From contig JAZQNO010000025.1 of NCBI GenBank assembly GCA_045627385.1, positions 62,001-126,000 of the forward strand: a DNA stretch of 64,000 bases, read 5' to 3'. This DNA is from UBA1757 sp045627385 (lineage in GTDB: Bacteria; Bacteroidota; Bacteroidia; Bacteroidales; UBA1402). Positions 50,831-59,427 of this stretch are shown here, piece after piece. Position numbers and translations under genes: made by a program. How positions within the stretch are numbered: position 1 is the stretch's first letter; each line of letters begins with the position of its first letter. The notes under the pieces were generated by a model. The model was not told where the DNA came from. It ran no database searches and saw only the letters and a program-made list of their open reading frames with translations.

Positions 50831-52099
50831 TCAAGCAAAATTGGCGAGCAGATATTTTTCGGCTTCCAGGTTCCACAAACCCATGTGGGCCTTGCAGAGG
50901 CGGTCGAGTTCGGCGAAACGCGGGTCGTTCTTTCCGAGTTCTTCAAATTGGGCGATGGGCGTCAGCGGCATGTCGATGTGCGTGTAGATCAACTTCTTGC
51001 CACCGGGAATTTCGGGAAGATGGAGTGTGGTGTCGATGACGGCGTTCAGACCGCCGACATGGGTGACCAGTCCGGCGGGATCCATACCCAGACCCATCAG
51101 ATGGAGCGCCTCCTTCATGTCGTCGGTGTTGCCGCCGCTGGTGCCCACCACGTGCGTGTAAGCATAATGGACATTGTAGAAATTGAACATGGCGCTGAAG
51201 TCGGGCTTGCCCGGGCCGGCGAAGAAGTTCAGACAGCCGTCGAAACCCAGAATGGCGTCGGCCTGTTCGGCGACGGCGCGAACGGGAGCGAAACAGAAGA
51301 CATCGTCATAGCCCTTGCCTCCGTTGATGGCTTTCAGCTCTTCGGCGGGATTCTCCATCTTGCCGGTGTTGACATAGCGCAGGTCGATGCCTCTCGAAGC
51401 GGCGAATTCAACCGTGTAAAGCGAAGCGGCGCGGTCCAGACGTGCCTGGTCCATGTCGGTGACCACCAGCAGGGAAGGATGACGGTCTTCGCGGTGCAGC
51501 ACATAGTTGATGGCGGCCAGTCCCATAGGACCTACGCCGGCCAGAATGGCCATCTTGCCGTTCTCCTTGATTTCCATGTTGTGCACGTAGCAGCCCGGAG
51601 TGATGTGGTAGCAGGCGTGCATGGCGCCAATGACACAGCTCAGAGGCTCGGACAGGGAAGCAGGGTAGTAGCCTTCGCCCTTGAAAGGCAGCAGGCAGCC
51701 CAGTTCCATGACTTCGCGGGGAATGATGACATATGTGGCGTCACCGCCGATGTAGCGGTAGGAATATCCGGGAGCGCTGAGAACGCCCACGGGACCGTCT
51801 TCGTAGTTGAGGGCCGGCTGGATGGAGAACTTGTCGCCGACCTTGAACTTGTCGGCCCAGAACTTGCCGACTTCGACCAGTTCGCCGGCGAATTCGTGGC
51901 CGATGATGACCGGGTTTTCGGCCACGTTGTCGGGGACGCGCTTGTGGTCGGCACCCTGGTTGGAGGCTTTATAAGATGACATGCAGATGCTGTCACAGAT
52001 GACTTTGGCCAGTATCTCGTCGTCTTTGATGGCGGGAAGTTCGTAGCTCTCCAGACGGAGATCCTGTTTGCCGTAAAGGCGTACTGCTTTTGCTTTCAT
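50831..52099 (-). CDS. Zinc-type medium-chain dehydrogenase (sugar/polyol dehydrogenase-like)
   Basis: A 422-residue MDR-family NAD(P)-dependent dehydrogenase. The catalytic zinc site is suggested by Cys in DSICMSS (about 39), IGHEFAGELVEVG (His-Glu) and a later EPLSC glutamate. The Rossmann part has AGVGPMGLAAINY. The four structural-zinc cysteines of yeast-type ADH are not visible. L-sorbose-1-phosphate reductase and related polyol dehydrogenases look most similar, but the substrate is not assignable. Single gene, divergent from purH. Confidence 0.75.
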   Translation of the reverse strand: MKAKAVRLYGKQDLRLESYELPAIKDDEILAKVICDSICMSSYKASNQGADHKRVPDNVAENPVIIGHEFAGELVEVGKFWADKFKVGDKFSIQPALNYEDGPVGVLSAPGYSYRYIGGDATYVIIPREVMELGCLLPFKGEGYYPASLSEPLSCVIGAMHACYHITPGCYVHNMEIKENGKMAILAGVGPMGLAAINYVLHREDRHPSLLVVTDMDQARLDRAASLYTVEFAASRGIDLRYVNTGKMENPAEELKAINGGKGYDDVFCFAPVRAVAEQADAILGFDGCLNFFAGPGKPDFSAMFNFYNVHYAYTHVVGTSGGNTDDMKEALHLMGLGMDPAGLVTHVGGLNAVIDTTLHLPEIPGGKKLIYTHIDMPLTPIAQFEELGKNDPRFAELDRLCKAHMGLWNLEAEKYLLANFA

Positions 52100-52132
52100 A
52101 TCGGGTCAGATTTTTTTATTGGTTTCGTGCTG

Positions 52133-52164
52133 CGAAGATACATCAAAATAGATGTGGAAACAAA
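52133..52164 (-). promoter_or_regulatory. Promoter of the dehydrogenase gene
   Basis: Minus strand TTTG (52164-52161), a 20-bp spacer and TATCTTCG (52140-52133), 34 bp before the ATG. Lies back to back with the purH promoter in the 140-bp divergent gap. Confidence 0.5.
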
Positions 52165-52173
52165 TAATTTGTT

Positions 52174-52181
52174 TATCTTTG
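52174..52181 (+). promoter_or_regulatory. Candidate -7 element of purH-mre operon
   Basis: TATCTTTG matches TAnnTTTG exactly, 58 bp before the purH ATG. The expected -33 position has no TTG (TGTGG instead). Confidence 0.5.
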
Positions 52182-52239
52182 CAGCATTAAGAAAAAGAGT
52201 GGTTTTCCCCATTTGACATAATTGCATAACTACACTTAT

Positions 52240-53763
52240 ATGGCTGAATTGAAAAAAATTAGAAAAGCTCTGATCTCTGTCTTCTATAAAGACGGTCTGG
52301 ATGAGATTCTCAAGAAATTGAACGAGGAAGGCGTGGCCTTCATCTCGACAGGTGGTACACAGCAGTTCATCGAGTCTCTCGGTTATCCCTGCGAAAAGGT
52401 CGAAGACCTGACCGGATATCCTTCGATTCTCGGCGGCCGCGTCAAGACCCTTCACCCCAAAGTGTTCGGCGGCATCCTTACCCGCCGCGAGGAAGAAGGC
52501 GACTGCCGCCAGTGCGCCCAATATGAAATTCCCGAAATCGACCTGGTCATCGTAGACCTGTATCCTTTCGAGGCGACCGTGGCTTCGGGAGCCTGCGCCG
52601 AAGACATCATCGAAAAGATCGACATCGGCGGCATCTCGCTCATCCGTGCGGCCGCCAAAAACTTCAAGGATGTCGTCATCGTGGCTTCCAAGAACCAGTA
52701 CGGCGCCCTGCTCGACGTGCTCAACAAAAACGGCGCCGAAACCTCCATCGAAGAACGCAAGTGGTTCGCCAAAGAAGCCTTCAAAGTGTCTTCCGGCTAC
52801 GACACCCACATCTTCAACTGGTTCGACAACAACGACGCATCTGCCTTCCGCATGGCCGTCGACAGTTCGCGTCCGTTGCGCTACGGCGAGAACCCTCATC
52901 AGAAGGCTGCCTTCTACGGCGATTTCGAAGAAATGTTCGAACAGCTGCAGGGTAAGGAAATCTCCTACAACAATCTGCTCGACATCGATGCCGCCGTTTC
53001 TCTGGTGAACGAATTCGACGACACCACCTTCGTCATCATCAAGCACAACAACGCCTGCGGCGTGGCCACCCGTCCGACCCTGCTCGAGGCTTGGAACGCC
53101 GCTCTGGCAGGCGACCCCGTCTCTGCCTTCGGCGGCATCTTCGCCTGCAACCGTCCCGTCGACAAGGAGACCGCCGAGGAAATCAACAAACTCTTCTTCG
53201 AGGCCATCATCGCTCCCGACTATGACGCGGAGGCGCTGGCTGTCCTTTCCCAGAAGAAGAACCGCATCATCCTGGTGCAGAAAGAACTGCCCGCCATCCG
53301 CAAACAGTTCCGCAGCATCTTCAACGGCGTGCTGGTGCAGGACATCGACACCCATACCGAGCAGCCGGGCGAACTGCAGCCCACCACCATCGTCGAACCC
53401 ACCGAAAAACAGGTGGCCGACCTGCTCTTCGCCAACATCATTGTCAAGCATAACAAATCCAACGCCATCGTTCTGGCCAAAGACGGCCAGCTCTGCGCTT
53501 CGGGCGTAGGCCAGACATCCCGCGTGGATGCCCTCCGTCAGGCCATCGACAAGGCCCGCTCCTTCGGTTTCGACCTTCAGGGCGCCGTGATGGCTTCCGA
53601 TGCCTTCTTCCCCTTCCCCGATTGTGTGGAAATCGCTCACGACGCCGGTATCGAAGCTGTCATCCATCCGGGCGGCTCCATCAACGACCAGAAGTCGATC
53701 GATTACTGCAACGAGCATCAGATGGCTATGGTCACCACCGGTTTCAGACATTTCAAACACTGA
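52240..53763 (+). CDS. purH: Bifunctional AICAR formyltransferase / IMP cyclohydrolase
   Basis: Last two steps of de novo IMP synthesis. 507 residues: N-terminal MGS-like cyclohydrolase domain (FISTGGTQQFIESLG, TLHPKVFGGILTRR) and C-terminal transformylase (RYGENPHQKAAFYG, KHNNACGVA with catalytic Lys-His, AFGGIFACNRPVD). ATG 52240 is chosen over a TTG at 52222. Only 6 nt separate it from mreB, so a purine gene appears to head the cell-shape operon. Confidence 0.96.
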   Translation: MAELKKIRKALISVFYKDGLDEILKKLNEEGVAFISTGGTQQFIESLGYPCEKVEDLTGYPSILGGRVKTLHPKVFGGILTRREEEGDCRQCAQYEIPEIDLVIVDLYPFEATVASGACAEDIIEKIDIGGISLIRAAAKNFKDVVIVASKNQYGALLDVLNKNGAETSIEERKWFAKEAFKVSSGYDTHIFNWFDNNDASAFRMAVDSSRPLRYGENPHQKAAFYGDFEEMFEQLQGKEISYNNLLDIDAAVSLVNEFDDTTFVIIKHNNACGVATRPTLLEAWNAALAGDPVSAFGGIFACNRPVDKETAEEINKLFFEAIIAPDYDAEALAVLSQKKNRIILVQKELPAIRKQFRSIFNGVLVQDIDTHTEQPGELQPTTIVEPTEKQVADLLFANIIVKHNKSNAIVLAKDGQLCASGVGQTSRVDALRQAIDKARSFGFDLQGAVMASDAFFPFPDCVEIAHDAGIEAVIHPGGSINDQKSIDYCNEHQMAMVTTGFRHFKH

Positions 53764-53769
53764 TCAGAT

Positions 53770-54789
53770 ATGGGTCTTCTTTCATTCTCCCAAAAAATTG
53801 CGATGGACCTCGGTACGGCCAACACCGTCATTTTCTGCAATGACAAGGTGGTGATCGACGAACCGAGCGTAGTCGCCATGGACAACAAGACGGGCCGCAC
53901 CATCGCCGTAGGCGAAAAAGCCCGCCTCATGTACGAGAAAGGTCATGAGAACATCAAGACCGTACGTCCCCTGCGCGACGGCGTCATCGCCGATTTCAAC
54001 GCAGCCGAGCAGATGATCCGCGGATTCATCAAAATGGTCAATCCCCGCAGTGGCGGTCTGTTCTCCTCGCTCCGCATGGTGGTCTGCATCCCTTCGGGTT
54101 CGACCGAAGTGGAACTGCGTGCCGTGCGCGACTCTGCCGAACACGTCGGCGGCCGCGAGGTCTATATGATCTACGAACCCATGGCCGCAGCCATCGGCAT
54201 CGGCATCGATGTGGAAGCTCCCGAAGGCAACATGATTGTCGACATCGGCGGCGGTACCACCGAAATCGCCGTCATTTCGCTGGGCGGTCTGGTGGCCAAC
54301 AAGTCTATCCGCATCGCCGGTGACGATTTCACGGCCGACATCCAGGAATACATGCGCCGCCAGCACAATCTGCGCATCGGCGAACGCACAGCCGAACAGA
54401 TCAAGATCCATGTGGGTTCGGCCATGACCGAACTGGACAATCCGCCGGAGGATTTCATCGTCCGCGGTGCCAACCAGATGACGGCTCTGCCTATGGAAGT
54501 GCCCGTTTCGTATGTGGAAATCTCCCATTGTCTCGAAAAATCCGTTTCTAAAGTGGAGACGGCCGTCTTGAGCGCTCTGGAGCAGACTCCCGCCGAACTG
54601 TACACCGACATTGTCCGCAACGGCATCTACCTGACCGGCGGCGGCGCTTTGCTCCGCGGCCTGGCCCAGCGTCTGACCAACAAGATCAACATTCCGTTCA
54701 TCGTGCCTGAAGATCCGCTCCATGCCGTCGCACGCGGCACCAGCGTGGCCCTCAAACACATCGGAAATTACAACTTCCTGATCCGCTGA
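53770..54789 (+). CDS. mreB: Rod-shape actin homologue MreB
   Basis: A 339-residue actin-fold ATPase: phosphate loops AMDLGTANTVIF and DIGGGTTEIAVIS, GGREVYMIYEPMAAAIGIG, and ITGGGALLRG-like YLTGGGALLRGL. Polymerises at the inner membrane and guides elongation synthesis. Its stop overlaps the mreC start by 1 nt. Confidence 0.97.
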   Translation: MGLLSFSQKIAMDLGTANTVIFCNDKVVIDEPSVVAMDNKTGRTIAVGEKARLMYEKGHENIKTVRPLRDGVIADFNAAEQMIRGFIKMVNPRSGGLFSSLRMVVCIPSGSTEVELRAVRDSAEHVGGREVYMIYEPMAAAIGIGIDVEAPEGNMIVDIGGGTTEIAVISLGGLVANKSIRIAGDDFTADIQEYMRRQHNLRIGERTAEQIKIHVGSAMTELDNPPEDFIVRGANQMTALPMEVPVSYVEISHCLEKSVSKVETAVLSALEQTPAELYTDIVRNGIYLTGGGALLRGLAQRLTNKINIPFIVPEDPLHAVARGTSVALKHIGNYNFLIR

Positions 54790-55610
54790 TGCATTCTCTG
54801 CTGCAGTTCATCTCCAGATACGGCCGTACGCTGCTGTTTCTTGTGCTCGAAGCTGCGGCTTTGGTGATGCTTTTCGCCTTCAACGACTTCCATCAGAGCG
54901 TGGCCTTCACTTCGGCCAGCCGTTTCAACGGAAACATCTACGAATGGCGTCACCGGGCAAGCGACTACTTCCAGCTCCGCGAGAAGAACCGTCAGCTCTG
55001 GCAGGAGAATGCCCGATTGGAAAAGCGCATTGCGCAATTGGAAGCCAACCTGCAAGGAATCGAAATCCGGGATTTGAAAGAATCCTTGGATTTCGATTTC
55101 ATTTTCAGCCGTGTCATCAAGAACGACGTCACCCACAACGCCAACTACCTGACCATCGACGCGGGCAGTTCCGAGGGCGTGAAAAAGGGCATGGGCGTGA
55201 TGAGTCCCGAGGGCATCGTCGGAATGGTGGTCTCCTGCTCCGACCATTATGCGCTGGTGGCTTCGGTCCTGAATGTGCGCAACCGTTTCAGCTGCATGAC
55301 GAAAAACAGCCACGTAGTGGGCTCTCTCAGTTGGGACGGATTGGACAGCCGTTATGCCTGGATGGAGGAAATGCCCGGCTACCTGATGTGGAACGAAGGC
55401 GACACGGTGGTCACCAGCGGTTTTTCCAATTCTTTCCCTGAAGGTATACCCGTGGGGGTGATCGAATCGGTAGAAAAGAAGAACAACGACAATTTTTACC
55501 GTTCCAAAGTCCGCCTGTTCACCCGCTTCGAGACTTTGTCGGACGTACGCATCTTTTACCGTCTGCTCGATGACGAGCAACAACTGTTGGAAAAGGAGGC
55601 CAGACTATGA
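54789..55610 (+). CDS. mreC: Rod-shape protein MreC
   Basis: A 273-residue bitopic protein: N-terminal membrane span (LLFLVLEAAALVMLFAF, about 14-31), coiled-coil (NRQLWQENARLEKRIAQLE, about 64-90), then two beta domains with the conserved NYLTIDAGSSEGVKKGMGV and the VSCSDHYALV segment. Links MreB to PBP2. Overlaps mreD by 4 nt. Confidence 0.95.
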   Translation: MHSLLQFISRYGRTLLFLVLEAAALVMLFAFNDFHQSVAFTSASRFNGNIYEWRHRASDYFQLREKNRQLWQENARLEKRIAQLEANLQGIEIRDLKESLDFDFIFSRVIKNDVTHNANYLTIDAGSSEGVKKGMGVMSPEGIVGMVVSCSDHYALVASVLNVRNRFSCMTKNSHVVGSLSWDGLDSRYAWMEEMPGYLMWNEGDTVVTSGFSNSFPEGIPVGVIESVEKKNNDNFYRSKVRLFTRFETLSDVRIFYRLLDDEQQLLEKEARL

Positions 55611-56098
55611 ACGCGCGAAGTCTCAAGCACATAGCCATTGCGCTGCTGCTGGTCCTGATCCAGTGTTTCGTGCTGCAGTCGACCAGTTTCCTGTCGGCTG
55701 TGCCGCTTCTCTATGTGTATGCCCTCATCATCTGGCCCAGCGACATGCCTGTCGGCCGTTCACTGCTGGCCGCCTTTGCCATCGGTCTCCTGGTGGACAT
55801 CCTGTCCGACACGCCCGGCATGCACACGTCGGCCTCGGTCCTTGCGGCCTTTATCCGCCAGCCTTTGCTCAGCAGCTCCGGCCGCATCGACAACGACGAT
55901 ATCGAACCCGGTGAAAAATCCATGGGATTCATCGACTTCTGGAAATATGCACTCGTGATGGTCCTGTGCCATCATTTCACTCTTTATCTGGTCGAGTCTT
56001 TCTCCTTCTTCAATCTGGTGCATCTGCTGCTGAAGACTCTCCTCAGTTCGGCCATGACACTGGTGCTGGTCTTTCTCCTGGAACGTTTCCGCAAATAA
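55607..56098 (+). CDS. mreD: Rod-shape protein MreD
   Basis: A 163-residue, five-or-six-span membrane protein with the family's LIQCFVLQS start, GLLVDILSDTPGMH loop and a hydrophobic C-terminus. Weakly conserved, but position between mreC and mrdA makes the call secure. Confidence 0.88.
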   Translation: MNARSLKHIAIALLLVLIQCFVLQSTSFLSAVPLLYVYALIIWPSDMPVGRSLLAAFAIGLLVDILSDTPGMHTSASVLAAFIRQPLLSSSGRIDNDDIEPGEKSMGFIDFWKYALVMVLCHHFTLYLVESFSFFNLVHLLLKTLLSSAMTLVLVFLLERFRK

Positions 56099-56110
56099 GG
56101 GCTCCTTACG

Positions 56111-57973
56111 ATGGAACGCGAGAACAATCACGAAGGTCGCAGCACGGTCATCATCGGCATCATCATCGGTGTCGCACTCATCTATCTGCTCCGTCTGGCC
56201 CTGCTCCAGCTCGTGGGCGGCCAGTATGCTGAATATGCCGACAGCAATGCCCAGTACCGCAAGACCATCTACCCCGAACGGGGCATCCTGTACGACCGCA
56301 ACGGCAAGGTGATGGTCTACAACAGCCCGTTCTACGATCTGATGGTGACCGTCCGCGAGATGAAGGAACTCGATACGCTGGCATTCTGCCGAACGCTCGA
56401 CATCACTCCCGACTTTTTCGAAAAGCGGATGGGCGAGCTCAAGAACCGTCGTCTCAACCCGGGCTATTCGTCCTACACGCCCCAATGTTTCCTTTCGCAG
56501 CTGACGGTAGAACAGTACGGACCGCTGCAGGAAGCCATCTACGATTTTCCCGGTTTTTCCATTCAGAAAAGGTCTCTGCGGGCCTATACCCGTCCGATTG
56601 CCGCCCATGCCTTGGGCTATGTCGGCGAGGTCAGCCGCAAGGACATCGAGGACGACGGCTATTATACGGCCGGTGACTACAGCGGCCGTTCGGGCATCGA
56701 AAAGATGTACGAAAAAGACCTCCGCGGTGAAAAAGGCTACGAAGTGTATCTGCGCGACGTCCACGGCCGTATCAAAGGATCCTACAACGAAGGCCACAAG
56801 GATCTGGCTCCGCTGTCGGGCCGTGATCTGACACTTTCCATCGACATGGACCTTCAGGAATATGCCGAACAGCTGATGGTGAACAAACGCGGCGCTGTCG
56901 TAGCCATAGAGCCGGCCACCGGCGAAATCCTGACATTCGTTTCGGCCCCGACCTACGATCCCAAGCTGCTGGTCGGTCACGAAAGTTCATCCAACTACCG
57001 GATGCTCGAGTCGTCTCCCCACAAGATATTCTTGAACCGACCCATTCAGTCGTTCTATCCACCGGGATCCACATTCAAGCCGATGCAGGCGCTGATTCTG
57101 CTGCAGGAAGGCATCATCACCCCTCAGTCGGAATTTCCCTGTCACGAAGGATACGTTTTCGCTCCCGGCATGAAACTGGGCTGTCACAGCCACCGCTCGC
57201 CTCTGGACCTGCAGGATGCGCTTTCGGCTTCGTGCAACGGCTACTTCGCCGCAGCCTACCGTCAGATGGTGGACAGCCGCAAATACGCCAATGTGCAGGA
57301 ATCGATGGATGTCTGGCGGGCACACGTCAGCTCTTTCGGCTATGGAGCGCGTTTGGGAGTGGACATGGCCTACGAACAGCCGGGAATGATTCCCACTTCC
57401 GCCTTTTACGACAGAATCTACGGCAAGACCGGTTGGAAAGGCTCCACCATCATTTCCAACTCCATCGGTCAGGGCGAAATCCTGGCCACCCCTCTTCAGA
57501 TAGCCAATTTTTGTGCCACCATCTGCAACCGCGGATGGTACTGCACACCCCATATCGTCAAGCAGGTCGAAGGAAAGCCTCTTGATGAAAAATACACGCA
57601 GCGCCACTATGTCACCGTCGATTCGACTTATTTCGATGCCATCGTTAAGGGTATGCGCGGCGCGGTGACTTCACCCATCGGCACTTCTCGGGGAGTGGCG
57701 ATACCGGGCATTGAGGTTTGTGGCAAGACCGGCACGGCCGAAAATGCCGGAGTGGACCATTCCATCTTCATGTGTTTCGCTCCCATGGAACAGCCGAAAA
57801 TCTGTCTGCTGGTCTTTATCGAAAACGGCGGCTTCGGCGCCACTTGGGCTGTGCCCATGGCCAGTCTCCTTTTGGAGAAATATCTCAAAGGCGACATTGC
57901 CGCCAACCGCAAATGGATGGAAACCCGATTGTTGAACGCAGATCTGATGAATGTCGAACCTGTCGAGAAATAG
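56111..57973 (+). CDS. mrdA: Penicillin-binding protein 2 (elongation transpeptidase)
   Basis: A 620-residue class B PBP: one N-terminal membrane span (IIGIIIGVALIYLLRLALL), dimerisation/pedestal domain (PERGILYDRNGKV), and transpeptidase with SxxK (STFK near residue 320), SCN near 374 and KTGTAEN near 538. Cross-links new peptidoglycan with RodA, whose gene overlaps its end by 23 nt. Target of amdinocillin-type beta-lactams in other bacteria. Confidence 0.96.
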   Translation: MERENNHEGRSTVIIGIIIGVALIYLLRLALLQLVGGQYAEYADSNAQYRKTIYPERGILYDRNGKVMVYNSPFYDLMVTVREMKELDTLAFCRTLDITPDFFEKRMGELKNRRLNPGYSSYTPQCFLSQLTVEQYGPLQEAIYDFPGFSIQKRSLRAYTRPIAAHALGYVGEVSRKDIEDDGYYTAGDYSGRSGIEKMYEKDLRGEKGYEVYLRDVHGRIKGSYNEGHKDLAPLSGRDLTLSIDMDLQEYAEQLMVNKRGAVVAIEPATGEILTFVSAPTYDPKLLVGHESSSNYRMLESSPHKIFLNRPIQSFYPPGSTFKPMQALILLQEGIITPQSEFPCHEGYVFAPGMKLGCHSHRSPLDLQDALSASCNGYFAAAYRQMVDSRKYANVQESMDVWRAHVSSFGYGARLGVDMAYEQPGMIPTSAFYDRIYGKTGWKGSTIISNSIGQGEILATPLQIANFCATICNRGWYCTPHIVKQVEGKPLDEKYTQRHYVTVDSTYFDAIVKGMRGAVTSPIGTSRGVAIPGIEVCGKTGTAENAGVDHSIFMCFAPMEQPKICLLVFIENGGFGATWAVPMASLLLEKYLKGDIAANRKWMETRLLNADLMNVEPVEK

Positions 57974-59414
57974 TACCAACATCCTCAAGACCCTCGATTA
58001 TCAGGTCTTGCTGATCTATCTGGTCCTGGTCTTCTGGGGCTGGCTGACCATTTACAGCGCCAGTTACAACTACGACAGCGCTCAGATTTTCAGCCAGTCG
58101 CTCGTTTCAGGCAAGCAGTTCGTTTGGATTGCCATCAGCCTGCTGGCCGGTTTCGTGCTGCTGATTGTCGACTCGCGCTGGTATTTCGATATAGCTGGTT
58201 TTCTTTACGTCTTGGTCATGTTCGTGCTGTTGGTGACGGCTTTGGTCGCACCCGACATCAAAGGCTCGCGCAGTTGGCTGGTACTCGGACCGATACGCAT
58301 ACAACCGGCCGAGTTCGCCAAGTTCGCAACGGCGCTGGCGCTGGCCAAATGCATCAGCAAGCGCGGTTTCAGCGGGAAAAGTCTGCGTCAGGATTTCCTG
58401 TCGTTCCTGATCATCCTCCTGCCGATGGCCCTCATCGTCATGGAGAAGGAAACCGGCTCGGCATTGGTCTATGTGGCCCTGTTGCTGGTCCTCTACCGCG
58501 AAGGCATGCCGGGCGGCATCCTGTTGGCCGGTGTGTGCGCAGTCGCCTATTTCATCGTGGGCATCCGATTCGGCAGCCAGGCCATTTTAGGCCAGACCAG
58601 TCTGGGCCTCTTCATCTGTCTGCTTTTGGTCGAAATACTCACACTGGCCATTTTCGCCTGGTTCAACGCCAAAGAACGCCCGACCATGAAGTGGCTCGCC
58701 CTGTCGTTTCTGGGGGCCCTTCTGTTGGCGGCTCTGGTCTGCCAGTTGATACGTCCTTTCGACCTGTGCTATGTGCTTCTGGCCGAACTGGCGGTCGTTT
58801 TCGCCTACATTTTCATGGGGACCTTCAAACGCCCGCTCCAGAAAGCATGGATCTGTCTGCTGTTTCTCGTGGGTTCGGTCGGCTTCATCTATGCGACCGA
58901 TTACGTGTTCGACCACCTGGCGCCCCATCAGCAGGCGCGCATTCAGGTGCTGCTGGGCGTCATCGACGATCCGAGCGGTGTGGGCTACAATGTCAATCAG
59001 GCCAAAATATCCATCGGTTCGGGCGGTTTTCACGGAAAAGGCTATCTGAACGGCACTCAGACCAAACTCAAATATGTGCCCGAGCAGAATACCGACTTCA
59101 TCTTCTGCACCATCGGCGAGGAGCTCGGCTTTGCGGGCGCGCTGGTGCTCATCTTCCTGTATGTGTATCTGCAGTGCCGCATCATCCTTATGGCCGAACG
59201 TCAGCGCAACCGCTTCGTCCGCGTCTACGGCTATTGCGTCTCCAGCATATTCTTCTTCCATTTTCTCATCAATCTGGGAATGGTGCTTGGTATTATGCCG
59301 GTCATTGGCATACCTTTGCCTTTCTTCAGCTACGGAGGTTCGTCCTTGCTCGGATTCACCATACTGCTGTTCATCTTCCTGAGAATGGATGCCGACCGTT
59401 TCCGATACAATTAA
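57951..59414 (+). CDS. rodA: Peptidoglycan glycosyltransferase RodA
   Basis: A 487-residue SEDS-family polytopic glycosyltransferase that polymerises lipid II with PBP2. About ten membrane spans, the GSRSWL(V)LGPIRIQPAEFAK motif (interrupted by one residue from the consensus), ALIVMEKETGSALVY with the catalytic-region Asp replaced by Glu (kEtG), and the C-terminal PLPFFSYGGSS. It follows directly in the mre cluster. Confidence 0.95.
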   Translation: MSNLSRNSTNILKTLDYQVLLIYLVLVFWGWLTIYSASYNYDSAQIFSQSLVSGKQFVWIAISLLAGFVLLIVDSRWYFDIAGFLYVLVMFVLLVTALVAPDIKGSRSWLVLGPIRIQPAEFAKFATALALAKCISKRGFSGKSLRQDFLSFLIILLPMALIVMEKETGSALVYVALLLVLYREGMPGGILLAGVCAVAYFIVGIRFGSQAILGQTSLGLFICLLLVEILTLAIFAWFNAKERPTMKWLALSFLGALLLAALVCQLIRPFDLCYVLLAELAVVFAYIFMGTFKRPLQKAWICLLFLVGSVGFIYATDYVFDHLAPHQQARIQVLLGVIDDPSGVGYNVNQAKISIGSGGFHGKGYLNGTQTKLKYVPEQNTDFIFCTIGEELGFAGALVLIFLYVYLQCRIILMAERQRNRFVRVYGYCVSSIFFFHFLINLGMVLGIMPVIGIPLPFFSYGGSSLLGFTILLFIFLRMDADRFRYN

Positions 59415-59427
59415 AAATGTCCTAGAT

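Noticed and set aside
58281..58330. RodA as FtsW
   Set aside because: Both are SEDS proteins, but overlap with mrdA and position after mreBCD fit RodA.
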